A stretch of DNA of 64,000 nucleotides. Source: Pseudomonas sp. LRP2-20 (lineage in GTDB: Bacteria > Pseudomonadota > Gammaproteobacteria > Pseudomonadales > Pseudomonadaceae). The DNA lies in assembly GCF_024349685.1 (NCBI RefSeq), contig NZ_AP025944.1, forward strand, positions 4,594,001 to 4,658,000, written 5' to 3'. Below, one piece after another: positions 27,655-37,233 of this stretch (positions are counted from its first letter, which is position 1; each line of letters begins with the position of its first letter). The notes under the pieces are model-generated. The model was given only the letters and a program-made list of their open reading frames with translations. It did not search any database and was not told the origin of the DNA. A program made the position numbers and the translations under genes.

Positions 27655-27966
27655 GGTGGCACGCCTTGTTCTGACAGATTGTGCAACGAGTCTAATCAAG
27701 GCCTTGGTGGGAGGCAGGGTTCATCAGGATAGTGAATGGGCGGGCATGACTGCGTGGTCAGTACCGGCCTCTTCGCGGCTAAAGCCGCTCCTACAGGGAT
27801 CACCTCGGGCCGAGGCCAGTCGAGCGCCCGTGGGAGCGGCTTTAGCCGCGAAGAGGCCGGCACAGGCAACCATCCAGATTGAATCTTTCACAAGCGGCAA
27901 CAGTCCGAATTTACAAGAGGCCAGCAGTCCGAGGCCCTTGACCCTAAACCACGCAAGGACTCCGTC
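27655..27966. other. SDR-DUF3309 intergenic region
   Basis: A 312-base gap between divergent genes. It holds a REP pair and then about 105 bases upstream of the DUF3309 gene that should contain its promoter. No other gene was seen. Confidence 0.6.
27764..27860. repeat. REP pair (inverted), CGGCTAAAGCCG type
   Basis: Copies with core GCGGCTAAAGCCGCTCCTAC and mirror GGGAGCGGCTTTAGCCGC, bounded by CCGGCCTCTTC and GAAGAGGCCGG. Confidence 0.88.
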
Positions 27967-28119
27967 ATGACCACGATTCTCATCATCATCCTGATCCTTC
28001 TGCTGATTGGTGGCTTACCGGTCTTCCCGCACTCGCGCAGCTGGGGCTACGGCCCGTCCGGCATCGTGGGCGTGGTGCTGGTGATTCTGCTGGTGCTATT
28101 GCTGCTAGGCATGATCTAG
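27967..28119 (+). CDS. Small membrane protein, DUF3309 family
   Basis: A 50-residue protein too short for usual ORF cut-offs. It starts MTTILIIILILLLIGGLPVF, followed by a short hydrophilic SRSWGYGPSG turn and a second hydrophobic helix to GMI. The pattern, two short helices around a WGYGPSGxxG motif, is that of DUF3309 proteins. AAGGA at 27955-27959 is seven bases before the ATG, and a strong terminator follows within 20 bases. That makes it a complete single-gene unit. The function is unknown. Confidence 0.85.
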   Translation: MTTILIIILILLLIGGLPVFPHSRSWGYGPSGIVGVVLVILLVLLLLGMI

Positions 28120-28130
28120 CGGCACAACAT

Positions 28131-28160
28131 GAAAAAACCGCGCCGAGGCGCGGTTTTTTC
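28131..28160. terminator. Bidirectional intrinsic terminator
   Basis: Stem CCGCGCC/GGCGCGG with a 2-base loop, flanked by A6 on the left and T6 on the right, so it can end transcripts from both the DUF3309 gene (+) and actP (-). Confidence 0.92.
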
Positions 28161-28174
28161 ATGGGCGAGGGCTA

Positions 28175-29839
28175 TCAGTGCGAGACAGCGCCAGAAGCAC
28201 CCAGGCCAGTCTGCGAACGGACGAACTGCGGGTAGAACAGCGCACGCTCGTCATCGGCAGCCTTGGACTTGTCGGTGACCGAGAAGAACCAGATACCGAC
28301 GAAGGCGATGATCATCGAGAACAGCGCTGGGTACTCGTACGGGTAGATGGCTTTTTCATGGCCGAGGATCTGCACCCAGATGGTCGGGCCAAGGATCATC
28401 AGCGTCACCGCGCTGACCAGGCCCAGCCAGCCGCCGATCATGGCGCCGCGGGTGGTCAGCTTCTTCCAGTACATCGAGAGCAGCAGCACCGGGAAGTTGC
28501 AGCTGGCGGCAATGGAGAACGCCAGGCCGACCATGAAGGCGATGTTCTGCTTCTCGAACAGGATGCCCAGGCCGATCGCCAGCACGCCAAGGGCGATGGT
28601 GGTGATCTTCGACACACGGATCTCGTCCTTGTCGTTGGCCTTGCCCTTGCGCCAGACGCTGGCGTACAGGTCGTGGGACACCGCCGAGGCACCGGCCAGG
28701 GTCAGGCCGGCCACCACCGCCAGGATGGTGGCGAAGGCCACGGCCGAGATGAAGCCGAGGAACACGCTGCCACCCACGGCATCGGCCAGGTGCACCGCCG
28801 CCATGTTGTTGCCGCCGATCAGGGCGCCAGCGGCGTCCTTGAAGTCCGGGTTGGTGCTGACCAGCAGGATCGCGCCGAAGCCGATGATGAAGGTCAGGAT
28901 GTAGAAGTAGCCGATGAAGCCGGTGGCGTACAGCACGCTCTTGCGCGCTTCCTTGGCATCACTGACGGTGAAGAAGCGCATCAGGATGTGTGGCAGGCCA
29001 GCGGTACCGAACATCAGCGCCAGGCCCAGGGAGAACGCCGAGATCGGGTCCTTGACCAGGCCGCCCGGGCTCATGATCGCCTCGCCCTTGGCATGCACCT
29101 TGATCGCTTCGGAGAACAGGGTGTTGAAGTCAAAGCCCACGTGCTTCATCACCATCAGCGCCATGAAGCTGGCCCCGGACAGCAGCAGCACGGCCTTGAT
29201 GATCTGTACCCAGGTGGTGGCCAGCATGCCGCCGAACAGCACGTACAGGCACATCAGGATACCCACCAGAATCACCGCGACGTGGTAGTCGAGGCCGAAC
29301 AGCAGCTCGATCAGCTTGCCCGCGCCGACCATCTGCGCGATCAGGTAGAACGCCACCACCACCAGCGAACCGGAGGCCGACAGGGTACGGATTTCCTTCT
29401 GCCCGAGGCGGTACGAGGCAACGTCGGCAAAGGTGTACTTGCCAAGGTTGCGCAGGCGCTCGGCAATCAGGAAGAGAATGATCGGCCAGCCGACCAGGAA
29501 GCCGATCGAGTAGATCAGGCCATCGTAGCCGGAGGTGAACACCAGGGCGGAAATACCCAGGAACGAGGCCGCCGACATGTAGTCACCGGCAATCGCCAGG
29601 CCGTTCTGGAAGCCGGTGATCTTGCCACCGGCAGCGTAGTAGTCGGCCGCCGACTTGTTGCGTTTGGAGGCCCAGTAGGTAATGCCGAGGGTGAAGGCGA
29701 CGAAGGCCACGAACATGGCGATCGCCGGAACGTTCAGCGGTTGTTTCTGCACCTCGCCGGTCAGGGCATCGGCGGCCCACACGGCGGGTGCGAAGGCTCC
29801 GCAGGCCAGTACGGCCAGGGCTTTGGCGTGGCGAATCAT
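28175..29839 (-). CDS. actP: Cation/acetate symporter ActP
   Basis: Sodium:solute symporter family permease that takes up acetate and other short carboxylates. It has 554 residues with an N-terminal signal-like segment ([22 protein letters not shown]) and about 13 membrane helices. Family motifs include [38 protein letters not shown] and [23 protein letters not shown]. Its start overlaps the yjcH stop by four bases (ATGA). The yjcH-actP pair beside betX repeats the PAO1 arrangement. It ends at a bidirectional terminator. Confidence 0.96.
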   Translation of the reverse strand: MIRHAKALAVLACGAFAPAVWAADALTGEVQKQPLNVPAIAMFVAFVAFTLGITYWASKRNKSAADYYAAGGKITGFQNGLAIAGDYMSAASFLGISALVFTSGYDGLIYSIGFLVGWPIILFLIAERLRNLGKYTFADVASYRLGQKEIRTLSASGSLVVVAFYLIAQMVGAGKLIELLFGLDYHVAVILVGILMCLYVLFGGMLATTWVQIIKAVLLLSGASFMALMVMKHVGFDFNTLFSEAIKVHAKGEAIMSPGGLVKDPISAFSLGLALMFGTAGLPHILMRFFTVSDAKEARKSVLYATGFIGYFYILTFIIGFGAILLVSTNPDFKDAAGALIGGNNMAAVHLADAVGGSVFLGFISAVAFATILAVVAGLTLAGASAVSHDLYASVWRKGKANDKDEIRVSKITTIALGVLAIGLGILFEKQNIAFMVGLAFSIAASCNFPVLLLSMYWKKLTTRGAMIGGWLGLVSAVTLMILGPTIWVQILGHEKAIYPYEYPALFSMIIAFVGIWFFSVTDKSKAADDERALFYPQFVRSQTGLGASGAVSH

Positions 29840-30147
29840 TGTTGCGCCTCCTTCAGGATGGCCTTGTTCAGCTCATCGAACTCGCCGTTGGCGCGGCGTA
29901 CGTAGATGGCGGTCAGGACGAATGCCGACACGATCAGGCCGACGCCCAGGGGAATGCCCCAGGTAATCGACGAGTCAGGGCTGAGCTTGGTGCCCAGAAT
30001 CTGAGGACCGTAGGCGATCAGAAGGATGAACGCGCAGTAGAGGCCGAGCATGATCGCCGAGAGAATCCAGGCGAACCGTTCACGTTTGCTGACCAGCTCC
30101 TTGAAGCGCGGGCTGTTTTGTATCGAGAGGTAAATGCTGTCGTTCAT
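29836..30147 (-). CDS. yjcH: DUF485 membrane protein YjcH
   Basis: A 103-residue inner-membrane protein with two helices, [25 protein letters not shown] and [20 protein letters not shown], and the motif [15 protein letters not shown] at the end. YjcH is the standard partner gene of actP, translationally coupled here by an ATGA overlap. I chose the ATG at 30147 ([10 protein letters not shown]); the frame further upstream has no ribosome site. The family has no defined biochemical role. Confidence 0.92.
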   Translation of the reverse strand: MNDSIYLSIQNSPRFKELVSKRERFAWILSAIMLGLYCAFILLIAYGPQILGTKLSPDSSITWGIPLGVGLIVSAFVLTAIYVRRANGEFDELNKAILKEAQQ

Positions 30148-30275
30148 TGTTTTTGTCCTAGCAGCACAGGTAGGGGATGGAACCCACACCCTTACTTTAT
30201 GCAGCTGTTGGACGCCAACCAGACGACCTTAGTCTTAGATGCAACGGTGTTTTACCGTTTACGTAACAAAGTGAT

Positions 30276-30369
30276 GGCCCTTTGGCGGGTGAACCCGCTC
30301 CCACAGGGGATGTGCACAAGCCTGAAGACTGTGGATATCCCTGTGGGAGCGGGTTCACCCGCGAAGAAG
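30276..30369. repeat. REP pair (inverted)
   Basis: GGCGGGTGAACCCGCTCCCA and mirror GGGAGCGGGTTCACCCGCGA, between yjcH and betX. Confidence 0.88.
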
Positions 30370-30391
30370 CAAAACTGGCCCTGAAAGGTTG

Positions 30392-31252
30392 TTACTTGCC
30401 AGTCCACTCCTTCACGCGGTCCGGGTGCTTGGCCACCCAGTCCTTGGCCGCCGCTTCAGGCTTGGCACCTTCCTGGATCGCCAGCATGACCTCGCCGATC
30501 TCATCCTTGGACTGCCACTGGAACTTCTTCAGGAACTCCGCCACTTCCGGCGCCTTGGTCGCCAGTTCCTTGCTGCCGATGCTGTTCACGGTCTCAGCCG
30601 CGCCGTACACGCCTTTCGGGTCTTCGAGGAACTTCAGCTTCCACTTGGCGAACATCCAGTGCGGCACCCAGCCGGTCACTGCAATCGACTGCTGCTTGGC
30701 ATACGCGCGGCCCAGTTCGGCGGTCATAGCCGCGCCGGAACTGGCCTGGAGCTTGTAGCCGGTCAGGTCGTAGTCCTTGATTGCCTGGTCGGTCTTGAGC
30801 ATCACCCCGGAGCCTGCATCGATACCGACAATCTTCTGCTTGAAGCTGCTGTCGGTCTTGAGGTCGGCAATGCTCACGGCCTTGACGTATTCGGGGACGA
30901 TCAGGCCGATCTTGGCGTCCTTGAAGTTCGGGCCGTAGTCGACCACGTTGTCCTTGTTCTTGGCCCAGTATTCACCGTGGGTGACCGGCAGCCAGGCCGA
31001 GAGCATGGCGTCGAGCTTGCCGGTGGCGACACCCTGCCACATGATGCCGGTGGCCACGGCCTGCAGTTTCACGTCATAGCCGAGCTTCTGCTTGATCACT
31101 TCTGCGGCGACGTTGGTGGTCGCCACACTGTCGGACCAACCATCCACGTAACCAATGCTTACTTCTTTGGCCATGGCCTGTGCAGCGCTCATGGTCAATA
31201 CCAGGGCGGTGCCCACACCCAGGAAACGGCGCATTCTTGTAAAAGTAGCCAT
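30392..31252 (-). CDS. betX: Glycine betaine-binding periplasmic protein
   Basis: Solute-binding protein of 286 residues with a signal peptide (MATFTRMRRFLGVG...AQAMA). It belongs to the OpuAC/ProX group, with aromatic residues typical of quaternary-amine sites: YVDGWSDSVATTN, AWLPVTHGEYW, VTGWVPHWMFAKWKLKFL. No permease or ATPase is nearby, so it would be an orphan binding protein working with a distant Cbc-type transporter, as described for BetX in Pseudomonas. The ATG at 31252 has GAGGGG eight bases upstream; the preceding TTG is less likely. The betX symbol rests on memory of PAO1 synteny. Confidence 0.85.
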   Translation of the reverse strand: MATFTRMRRFLGVGTALVLTMSAAQAMAKEVSIGYVDGWSDSVATTNVAAEVIKQKLGYDVKLQAVATGIMWQGVATGKLDAMLSAWLPVTHGEYWAKNKDNVVDYGPNFKDAKIGLIVPEYVKAVSIADLKTDSSFKQKIVGIDAGSGVMLKTDQAIKDYDLTGYKLQASSGAAMTAELGRAYAKQQSIAVTGWVPHWMFAKWKLKFLEDPKGVYGAAETVNSIGSKELATKAPEVAEFLKKFQWQSKDEIGEVMLAIQEGAKPEAAAKDWVAKHPDRVKEWTGK

Positions 31253-31448
31253 CAAAGCATCCCCTCGTCAGGTCTTGGAGACTGCATCATCTTCCTGCAA
31301 CACAGGTCGACCTGCTCCCACTGCGACCTGTACCCGCCCATATGCGACAGCACTATGCCATTAGCGGCATCGGCCTACGGCAGCCTGCGCGATCCTTGCA
31401 TGCCAAAGGTTTGGCGCCGGGCTACTATCTAGCGTTTTGTGCCTGACG

Positions 31449-33014
31449 ATGGACCGCCCGATGCCTGAAGCTTCCCGCCTGCTGCTGCCGTTGTACCTGC
31501 TTGCCTGCCTGCTCGCCCTGCTCGGGCTGGGGGCGCTCTGGTACGGGCTGGGCAAGCCCGTCGTGCTGCCCGACGCAGCCAGCCCCACGCACAAACTGCA
31601 GTGCGCGTCGTACACGCCGTTCGACAAGGACCAGTCGCCGTTCGACCAGCCTTTTCGCCTGCGCCCGGCGCGCATGGATGCCGACCTGGCGCTGCTGGCC
31701 GAGCGATTCCAGTGCATCCGTACCTATTCGATGAGCGGTCTTGAGGCAATCCCGGCGCTGGCGCGCAAGCATGGGCTGAAGGTGATGCTCGGCGCCTGGG
31801 TCAACGCCAACCCGGTCGACACCGAGAAGGAAGTGGACGCGCTGATCGCCGCTGCCAACGCCAACCCGGACGTGGTCAGCGCTGTGATCGTCGGTAATGA
31901 GGCGCTGCTGCGCAAGGAAGTGACCGGCGAGCAGTTGGCCACGCTGATCAACAAAGTGAAAAGCCAGGTCAAGGTGCCGGTGACCTATGCCGATGTCTGG
32001 GAGTTCTGGCTGCAGCACCCGCAGGTGGCGCCAGCGGTGGACTTCCTGACCATCCACCTGCTGCCCTACTGGGAAGACGACCCGCGCGGCATCGACGATG
32101 CCCTGGCCCACGTCGCCGACGTGCGCCGGGTGTTCGGCAACCGTTTCGCGCCCAAGGACATCTTCATCGGCGAAACTGGCTGGCCCAGCGAAGGCCGTCA
32201 GCGCGAGACCGCCGTGCCCAGCCGCGCCAACGAGGCGCGGTTCATTCGTGGCTTCGTCGGCATGGCCGAGGCCAATGGCTGGCATTACAACCTGATCGAA
32301 GCATTCGACCAGCCATGGAAGCGTGCCAGTGAAGGCGCCGTGGGCGGTTACTGGGGGCTGTACGATGCCGACCGGCAGGACAAGGGAGTGCTCGAAGGAC
32401 CGGTCAGCAACCTGCATTACTGGCCGCAGTGGTTGCTGGCGAGCGTGCTGTTGATGGCACTCACGCTGCTGATGGCCGGGCGCCCCGCCACACCGCTGGC
32501 AGCCTTGCTGCTGCCGCTGCTGGCCGCGTTTGGCGCGGGCTGCCTGGGGCTGTGGGGCGAGTTGATGCGCACCCATGCACGGTTTGCCGGGGAATGGGTG
32601 TGGGCGGTGGTGCTGGCCGGGTTGAACCTGCTGGTGCTGATGCATGCAGCCCTTGCCCTGGTCCGCCGCAACGGCTGGCGCGAGCGGTTGTTCGGTTACC
32701 TGCAGGCGCGGGCGGGATGGCTGTTGCTGGCCGCCGGCTTTGCCGCAGCAGTGAGCATGCTGGCGATGGTGTTCGACCCGCGCTACCGCAGCTTCCCGAG
32801 CGTGGCGCTGGCCCTGCCGGCGCTGGTGTACCTGCTAAGGCCCGTGGCTGCACGGCGCGCGGAAGTGGCGTTGCTGGCGTTTATCGTCGGGGCCGGGGTG
32901 TTGCCGCAGCTGTATCGGGAAGGGCTGGAGAATCAGCAGGCCTGGGGCTGGGCGCTGGTCAGTGTGTTGATGACTGCAGCCTTGTGGAGAAGCTTGCGGT
33001 TGCGCCTGGCTTGA
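31449..33014 (+). CDS. GH17 beta-1,3-glucan transferase/glucosidase, membrane-bound
   Basis: About 521 residues: an N-terminal membrane anchor (LLLPLYLLACLLALLGLGAL), a GH17 catalytic domain to about residue 320, then seven or eight membrane helices. The catalytic acid is Glu in IVGNEALLR and the nucleophile is Glu in IGETGWPSEG, both typical of GH17. Bacterial GH17 proteins from Pseudomonas have been shown to act as beta-glucan transglycosylases, which fits a role in cell-surface or periplasmic glucan. The start is uncertain: ATG at 31449 or 31461, neither with a strong ribosome site. Confidence 0.85.
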   Translation: MDRPMPEASRLLLPLYLLACLLALLGLGALWYGLGKPVVLPDAASPTHKLQCASYTPFDKDQSPFDQPFRLRPARMDADLALLAERFQCIRTYSMSGLEAIPALARKHGLKVMLGAWVNANPVDTEKEVDALIAAANANPDVVSAVIVGNEALLRKEVTGEQLATLINKVKSQVKVPVTYADVWEFWLQHPQVAPAVDFLTIHLLPYWEDDPRGIDDALAHVADVRRVFGNRFAPKDIFIGETGWPSEGRQRETAVPSRANEARFIRGFVGMAEANGWHYNLIEAFDQPWKRASEGAVGGYWGLYDADRQDKGVLEGPVSNLHYWPQWLLASVLLMALTLLMAGRPATPLAALLLPLLAAFGAGCLGLWGELMRTHARFAGEWVWAVVLAGLNLLVLMHAALALVRRNGWRERLFGYLQARAGWLLLAAGFAAAVSMLAMVFDPRYRSFPSVALALPALVYLLRPVAARRAEVALLAFIVGAGVLPQLYREGLENQQAWGWALVSVLMTAALWRSLRLRLA

Positions 33015-33019
33015 TACCC

Positions 33020-33141
33020 TGGGGCCGCTTTGCGGCCCATCGCCGGCAAGCGCGGCTCCCACAAGGGACTGCACAAGCCTGCGGGCTTGCACGGTCAGTG
33101 TGAGAGCCGCGCTTGCCGGCGATGGGCTGCGCAGCAGCCCC
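33020..33141. repeat. REP pair (inverted), GCCGGCGATGGGC type
   Basis: GCCGGCAAGCGCGGCTCCCA and its mirror copy with GCGATGGGCTGCGCAGCAG end. Lies between the convergent GH17 and small membrane genes. Confidence 0.88.
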
Positions 33142-33143
33142 TT

Positions 33144-33512
33144 TCAGCCCCGGCGCGGTTGCCGGACCAGCCGCAACCCCGCCAGCACCACCACGAACAC
33201 GGCAATGCTGGCGGTGTACAGCACCAGGGCGGGAATGCCGAACACCAATGCCAACACCGCCAGCCACCACCCGGCGCGCCCCGAAACCAGCTGCGCGAGC
33301 AAGGCCATGCCCAACCCGGCCCAGGCCATCACCTGAAAGTGAATGCCCAACCCCAGCAACGAACGCACCTGGCACTGCCAGTGGTCGCCTGGCACCACGC
33401 ACAGCCCGACCCACTGCCCATCCTCCATCAGCCCATAGCGCACGCCATAACTGGCGGCGAGCCAGAGTGCCAGAAACATCAGCAGTAGAGCGGCCGGCAG
33501 CGATCGAGACAT
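33144..33512 (-). CDS. Small integral membrane protein, unknown
   Basis: A 122-residue protein with about four hydrophobic segments: PAALLLMFLALWLAASYGV, LLGLGIHFQVMAWAGLGMALL, WWLAVLALVFGIPALVLYTA and IAVFVVVLAGLRL. Two cysteines (LCVVPGDHWQCQV) could form a disulfide between helices 1 and 2. I do not recognise a family. The ATG at 33512 follows GGAG at six bases; a TTG four codons earlier is possible. It is divergent from the alpha/beta hydrolase gene. Confidence 0.75.
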   Translation of the reverse strand: MSRSLPAALLLMFLALWLAASYGVRYGLMEDGQWVGLCVVPGDHWQCQVRSLLGLGIHFQVMAWAGLGMALLAQLVSGRAGWWLAVLALVFGIPALVLYTASIAVFVVVLAGLRLVRQPRRG

Positions 33513-33701
33513 CCCATTCTCCAATAGCGGTAATCGAAATCATCCATGATCGCCCAAGCCCGGTTGTAAGGCAAAATCACAACCCTGCAGCTATGTTGCA
33601 GATAACAAGCACACCAAAGGCCACCGCACCAGGCAACTTTGCCCAGGCAACCGTGGTCCTAGCCTGCGTACTGCACGACCTTGATCCTTCTGGGGGAATA
33701 C

Positions 33702-35000
33702 ATGCTTCGATCTTGGCGCCTCGCCGCCCTTCTTGGCGGCCTGCTCATGGCTGCGGCCGCTTCGGCGCGGGATATCGACGCCGCGAGCTACGGCTACCCC
33801 TTGACCAACCCGTTCGAGGCGACCATCGCCACCACGCCACCGGAGCAGCGCCCGACCCTGCCCAGCGACGATGACATCGACCAGTCCGACTACAGCCTGA
33901 ACCTGCGCCCGGAGCGCGAGTTCAGCTTGCCCGACAACTTCTGGGCGGTGAAGAAGCTCAAATATCGCTTGGCACGCCAGGACCACGAGGCACCGCTGAT
34001 CTTCCTCATCGCCGGTACCGGTGCGCCCTACTCCAGCAGCATCAACGAATACCTCAAGAAGCTGTTCTACCAGGCCGGCTTCCACGTGGTGCAACTGTCG
34101 TCGCCGACCAGCTACGACTTCATGAGCGCAGCTTCACGCTTCGCCACTCCCGGGGTCAGCCAGGAAGACGCCGAAGACATGTACCGGGTGATGCAGGCCG
34201 TGCGTGCCCAGCACCCGCGTCTGCCGGTCAGTGAGTACTACCTCACCGGCTACAGCCTGGGCGCGCTGGACGCTGCATTCGTAAGCCACCTCGACGAAAC
34301 CCGTCGCAGCTTCAACTTCAAGCGCGTGCTGCTGCTCAATCCACCGGTCAACCTGTACACCTCGATCAACAACCTCGACAAACTGGTACAGACCCAGGTC
34401 AAGGGCATCGACCGCAGCACCACCTTCTACGAGCTGATGCTGGAGAAGCTCACCCGCTACTTCCAGGACAAGGGCTACATCGACCTCAACGACGCCCTGC
34501 TGTACGACTTCCAGCAGTCGAAACAGCACCTGTCCAACGAACAGATGGCCATGCTCATCGGCACCTCGTTCCGCTTCTCGGCGGCCGACATCGCCTTCAC
34601 CTCCGACCTGATCAACCGCCGCGGCCTGATCATTCCGCCGAAGTTCCCGATCACCGAGGGCAGCAGCCTGACGCCGTTCTTCAAGCGTGCCCTGCAGTGC
34701 GACTTCGACTGCTACATGACCGAGCAGGTGATCCCGATGTGGCGCGCCCGCACCGATGGCAACAGCATCCTGCAACTGGTCAACCAGGTCAGCCTGTATG
34801 CACTGGAGGACTACCTGCACAACAGCGACAAGATCGCCGTGATGCACAACGCCGACGACGTCATCCTCGGCCCCGGCGATATCGGTTTCCTGCGCAAGGT
34901 GTTCGGTGATCGTCTGACCCTTTACCCCCATGGCGGCCATTGCGGCAACCTCAACTACCGCGTCAACAGCGACGCCATGCTGGAGTTCTTCCGTGGCTAA
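33702..35000 (+). CDS. Secreted alpha/beta-hydrolase-fold protein
   Basis: A 432-residue exported protein with a signal peptide (MLRSWRLAALLGGLLMAAAASA). Hydrolase features are the nucleophile elbow TGYSLGALDA, an early FLIAGTGAPYSSS that may form the oxyanion region, and a late HGGHCGNL histidine. This family is sometimes labelled serine/threonine kinase in databases, but I see no kinase motif. GGGGGA lies five bases before the ATG at 33702. Its last codons overlap the start of the MlaA-like gene by eight bases, so the two are coupled, which suggests an envelope-lipid role. Confidence 0.82.
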   Translation: MLRSWRLAALLGGLLMAAAASARDIDAASYGYPLTNPFEATIATTPPEQRPTLPSDDDIDQSDYSLNLRPEREFSLPDNFWAVKKLKYRLARQDHEAPLIFLIAGTGAPYSSSINEYLKKLFYQAGFHVVQLSSPTSYDFMSAASRFATPGVSQEDAEDMYRVMQAVRAQHPRLPVSEYYLTGYSLGALDAAFVSHLDETRRSFNFKRVLLLNPPVNLYTSINNLDKLVQTQVKGIDRSTTFYELMLEKLTRYFQDKGYIDLNDALLYDFQQSKQHLSNEQMAMLIGTSFRFSAADIAFTSDLINRRGLIIPPKFPITEGSSLTPFFKRALQCDFDCYMTEQVIPMWRARTDGNSILQLVNQVSLYALEDYLHNSDKIAVMHNADDVILGPGDIGFLRKVFGDRLTLYPHGGHCGNLNYRVNSDAMLEFFRG

Positions 35001-35817
35001 CAAACTTCTCCTCGCCACCGCCCTGCTGATTGCCGGCAATGCCCTGGCCGCGGAAACCGCGCCACGGGCCAGCGTGGTCGAAGCCGACCCACAAGTCACC
35101 CAGGCGCCGCTGGCGCCGGAGGCTGACGGCTTCATCGACCCGCTGCGCGCACTGAAATTCAACCCCGGGCTCGACCAGCGCGAATTCGAACGCTCGACCC
35201 TGGAGGCGCTGAACGTGTACGACCCGCTGGAGTCGCTGAACCGGCGCATCTACCACTTCAACTACCGGCTCGACCAATGGGTGCTGCTGCCACTGGTCAG
35301 TGGCTACCAGTACGTCACGCCCAGCTTCGTGCGTACCGGCGTGAGCAACTTCTTCAACAACCTGGGTGACGTACCGAACCTGTTCAACAGCGTGCTGCAG
35401 CTCAAGGCCAAGCGCTCGGCAGAAATCACCGCGCGGCTGATGTTCAACACCATCATCGGCGTGGGTGGCTTGTGGGACCCGGCCACCAGCATGGGCCTGC
35501 CGCGCCAGAGCGAGGACTTTGGCCAGACCCTGGGCTTCTATGGCGTGCCGGAAGGGCCGTACCTGATGCTGCCGGTACTCGGCCCGTCGAACCTGCGCGA
35601 CACCACCGGGCTGGCGGTGGACTACGCTGGCGAGCAGGCGGTGAACTACCTGAACGTGGCCGAGGCCAGCGAAAACCACCCAGAGATCTTCGCCTTGCGC
35701 GTGGTGGACAAGCGCTACACCACCAAATTCCGCTACGGGCAGCTCAACTCGCCGTTCGAGTATGAGAAGGTCCGGTATGTGTATACCCAGGCGCGCAAGC
35801 TGCAAATAGCTGAATAA
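34993..35817 (+). CDS. MlaA/VacJ-family outer-membrane phospholipid protein
   Basis: MlaA removes misplaced phospholipids from the outer leaflet of the outer membrane. The 274 residues carry the family core: YDPLESLNRRIYHFNYRLDQ, FFNNLGDVPNLFNSVLQ, RLMFNTIIGVGGLWDPATSMG and RQSEDFGQTLGFYGVPEGPY. The signal peptide MANKLLLATALLIAGNALAA has no lipobox cysteine, unlike E. coli MlaA, so it is probably not a lipoprotein. It starts at a GTG with GGAG seven bases upstream and overlaps the preceding stop. PAO1 has a second MlaA-like gene in this position, as I recall. Confidence 0.88.
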   Translation: MANKLLLATALLIAGNALAAETAPRASVVEADPQVTQAPLAPEADGFIDPLRALKFNPGLDQREFERSTLEALNVYDPLESLNRRIYHFNYRLDQWVLLPLVSGYQYVTPSFVRTGVSNFFNNLGDVPNLFNSVLQLKAKRSAEITARLMFNTIIGVGGLWDPATSMGLPRQSEDFGQTLGFYGVPEGPYLMLPVLGPSNLRDTTGLAVDYAGEQAVNYLNVAEASENHPEIFALRVVDKRYTTKFRYGQLNSPFEYEKVRYVYTQARKLQIAE

Positions 35818-35824
35818 GCAGGCC

Positions 35825-35938
35825 CGGCCTCTTCGCGGGTGAACCCGCTCCCACAGGTTCAATGCTTACCTCGAGGCATGCGCAATCCCTGTGGGAGCGG
35901 CGGTTCGGCGCCCCGACTTGTCCCGCGAAGAGGCCGGT
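35825..35938. repeat. REP pair (inverted) with variant copy
   Basis: The first copy is the standard type (GCGGGTGAACCCGCTCCCAC). The second is the variant with the 16-base module CGGTTCGGCGCCCCGA inserted after GGGAGCGG, then CTTGTCCCGCGAAGAGGCC. Confidence 0.88.
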
Positions 35939-35948
35939 GCAGGCAACA

Positions 35949-37097
35949 TCAAATCCCCAGGAACTGACACAGCTCGCGCTTCTTGGCCAAGGCATCGCGC
36001 CGCCCCAGTTCGATCAGCTCGCTGCAATAGCTGGCCTCGAACAGCAGGTAGCTCAACACCCCTGCCCCGCTCGTGCGCGTCGCCCCCGGGCCGCGCAGGA
36101 ACAACCTTAACGCCGCCGGTAATTCCCGCCGGTGGCGCGCTGCAATCTCGTCCAGCGGTTGGCTCGGCGCAACCACCAGTACCTCGATCGGCGCCAGCCC
36201 CAGGCGCCGTGCATCCAGGTGCGCTGGCAACAGCCGGCTGAGGTGGTTGAGCCGCTGCAGCAGCTCGATGTCGTCCTCAAGGCTGTCGATGAAGGTGCTG
36301 TTGAGCATGTGCGCGCCGATCTGCGCCAGGCTCGGCTGCTGACCGCTGAACACGCGCTGGGTCGGCAACGGCGCCGCCGGGCGCTGCGGGTTGCCGCTGA
36401 CCCCGACCACCAGCACCCGGCTGGCGCCCAGGTGCAGGGCCGGGCTGATCGGTGCCGACTGGCGCACCGCGCCGTCGCCGTAGTACTCATCACCCAGGCG
36501 CACCGGGGCGAACAGCAGCGGAATCGCCGCGCTGGCCAGCAGGTGATCGATGGTCAACGGCGTGGGCACGCCGATGCGGCGGTGGCGCAGCCAGGCGTCG
36601 ATGGTGCCGCGCCCCTGGTAGAAGGTCACCGCCTGGCCGCTTTCGTAGCCGAACGCGGTCACGGCGACAGCCCGCAGTTGCTCGGCGGCGAGGGCGTGGC
36701 CAATGCCATCCAGGTCCAGGTGCGACTGCAACAGGCCACGCAGGGGGCGGCTGTCGAGCAAGGCCACCGGCACCTGGCCGCCCAGCCCCAGCAGGCTGTG
36801 GCCGACGAAGCGACTGGCCTGGTGCACCACCCCGGGCCAGTCGCTGCGGATGACCAGGCGGCTGCGGAAGTTTTGCCAGAACGTGGTGAGGCGCTGCACG
36901 GCGTCATGGAAGCGGGTGGCGCCACTGGCCAGGGTCACGGCGTTGATGGCACCGGCCGAAGTGCCGACGATGACCGGGAACGGGTTGTGCGCGCCGGGCG
37001 GCAGCAGCTCGGCGATGCCGGCGAGAACACCGACCTGATAGGCGGCACGGGCGCCGCCGCCAGAAAGGATGAGACCGGTTACCGGGGGTGGCGCCAT
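35949..37097 (-). CDS. Patatin-like phospholipase
   Basis: A 382-residue lipid hydrolase with the patatin dyad: oxyanion loop LSGGGARAAYQ at the N-terminus, nucleophile Ser in VGTSAGAINAV and catalytic Asp in YYGDGAVRQ. It has no signal peptide. The extra C-terminal ~130 residues include QIGAHMLNSTFIDSLEDDIELLQRLN, common in the bacterial cytosolic or membrane-associated subgroup. The substrate is not known. It is read toward the mlaA-like gene and away from lpxL. Confidence 0.9.
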   Translation of the reverse strand: MAPPPVTGLILSGGGARAAYQVGVLAGIAELLPPGAHNPFPVIVGTSAGAINAVTLASGATRFHDAVQRLTTFWQNFRSRLVIRSDWPGVVHQASRFVGHSLLGLGGQVPVALLDSRPLRGLLQSHLDLDGIGHALAAEQLRAVAVTAFGYESGQAVTFYQGRGTIDAWLRHRRIGVPTPLTIDHLLASAAIPLLFAPVRLGDEYYGDGAVRQSAPISPALHLGASRVLVVGVSGNPQRPAAPLPTQRVFSGQQPSLAQIGAHMLNSTFIDSLEDDIELLQRLNHLSRLLPAHLDARRLGLAPIEVLVVAPSQPLDEIAARHRRELPAALRLFLRGPGATRTSGAGVLSYLLFEASYCSELIELGRRDALAKKRELCQFLGI

Positions 37098-37126
37098 GGA
37101 TTCCTTCCTGGATCAGCTGTTTTCAG

Positions 37127-37215
37127 GCCCGGCCTCTTCGCAGGACAAGCCCGCTCCCACAGAGCCAGCCTTTACGCGGTCATTGTGGGAGCGGGCTTGC
37201 CCCGCGAAAGGGCCG
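37127..37215. repeat. REP pair (inverted)
   Basis: CAGGACAAGCCCGCTCCCAC and mirror GGGAGCGGGCTTGCCCCGCG, between patatin and lpxL. Confidence 0.88.
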
Positions 37216-37233
37216 GTACAGGCAATACAAAAA

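Noticed and set aside
33702..35000. Serine/threonine protein kinase
   Set aside because: No kinase glycine loop, HRD or DFG motif; a signal peptide and a GYSLG nucleophile elbow point to an alpha/beta hydrolase.
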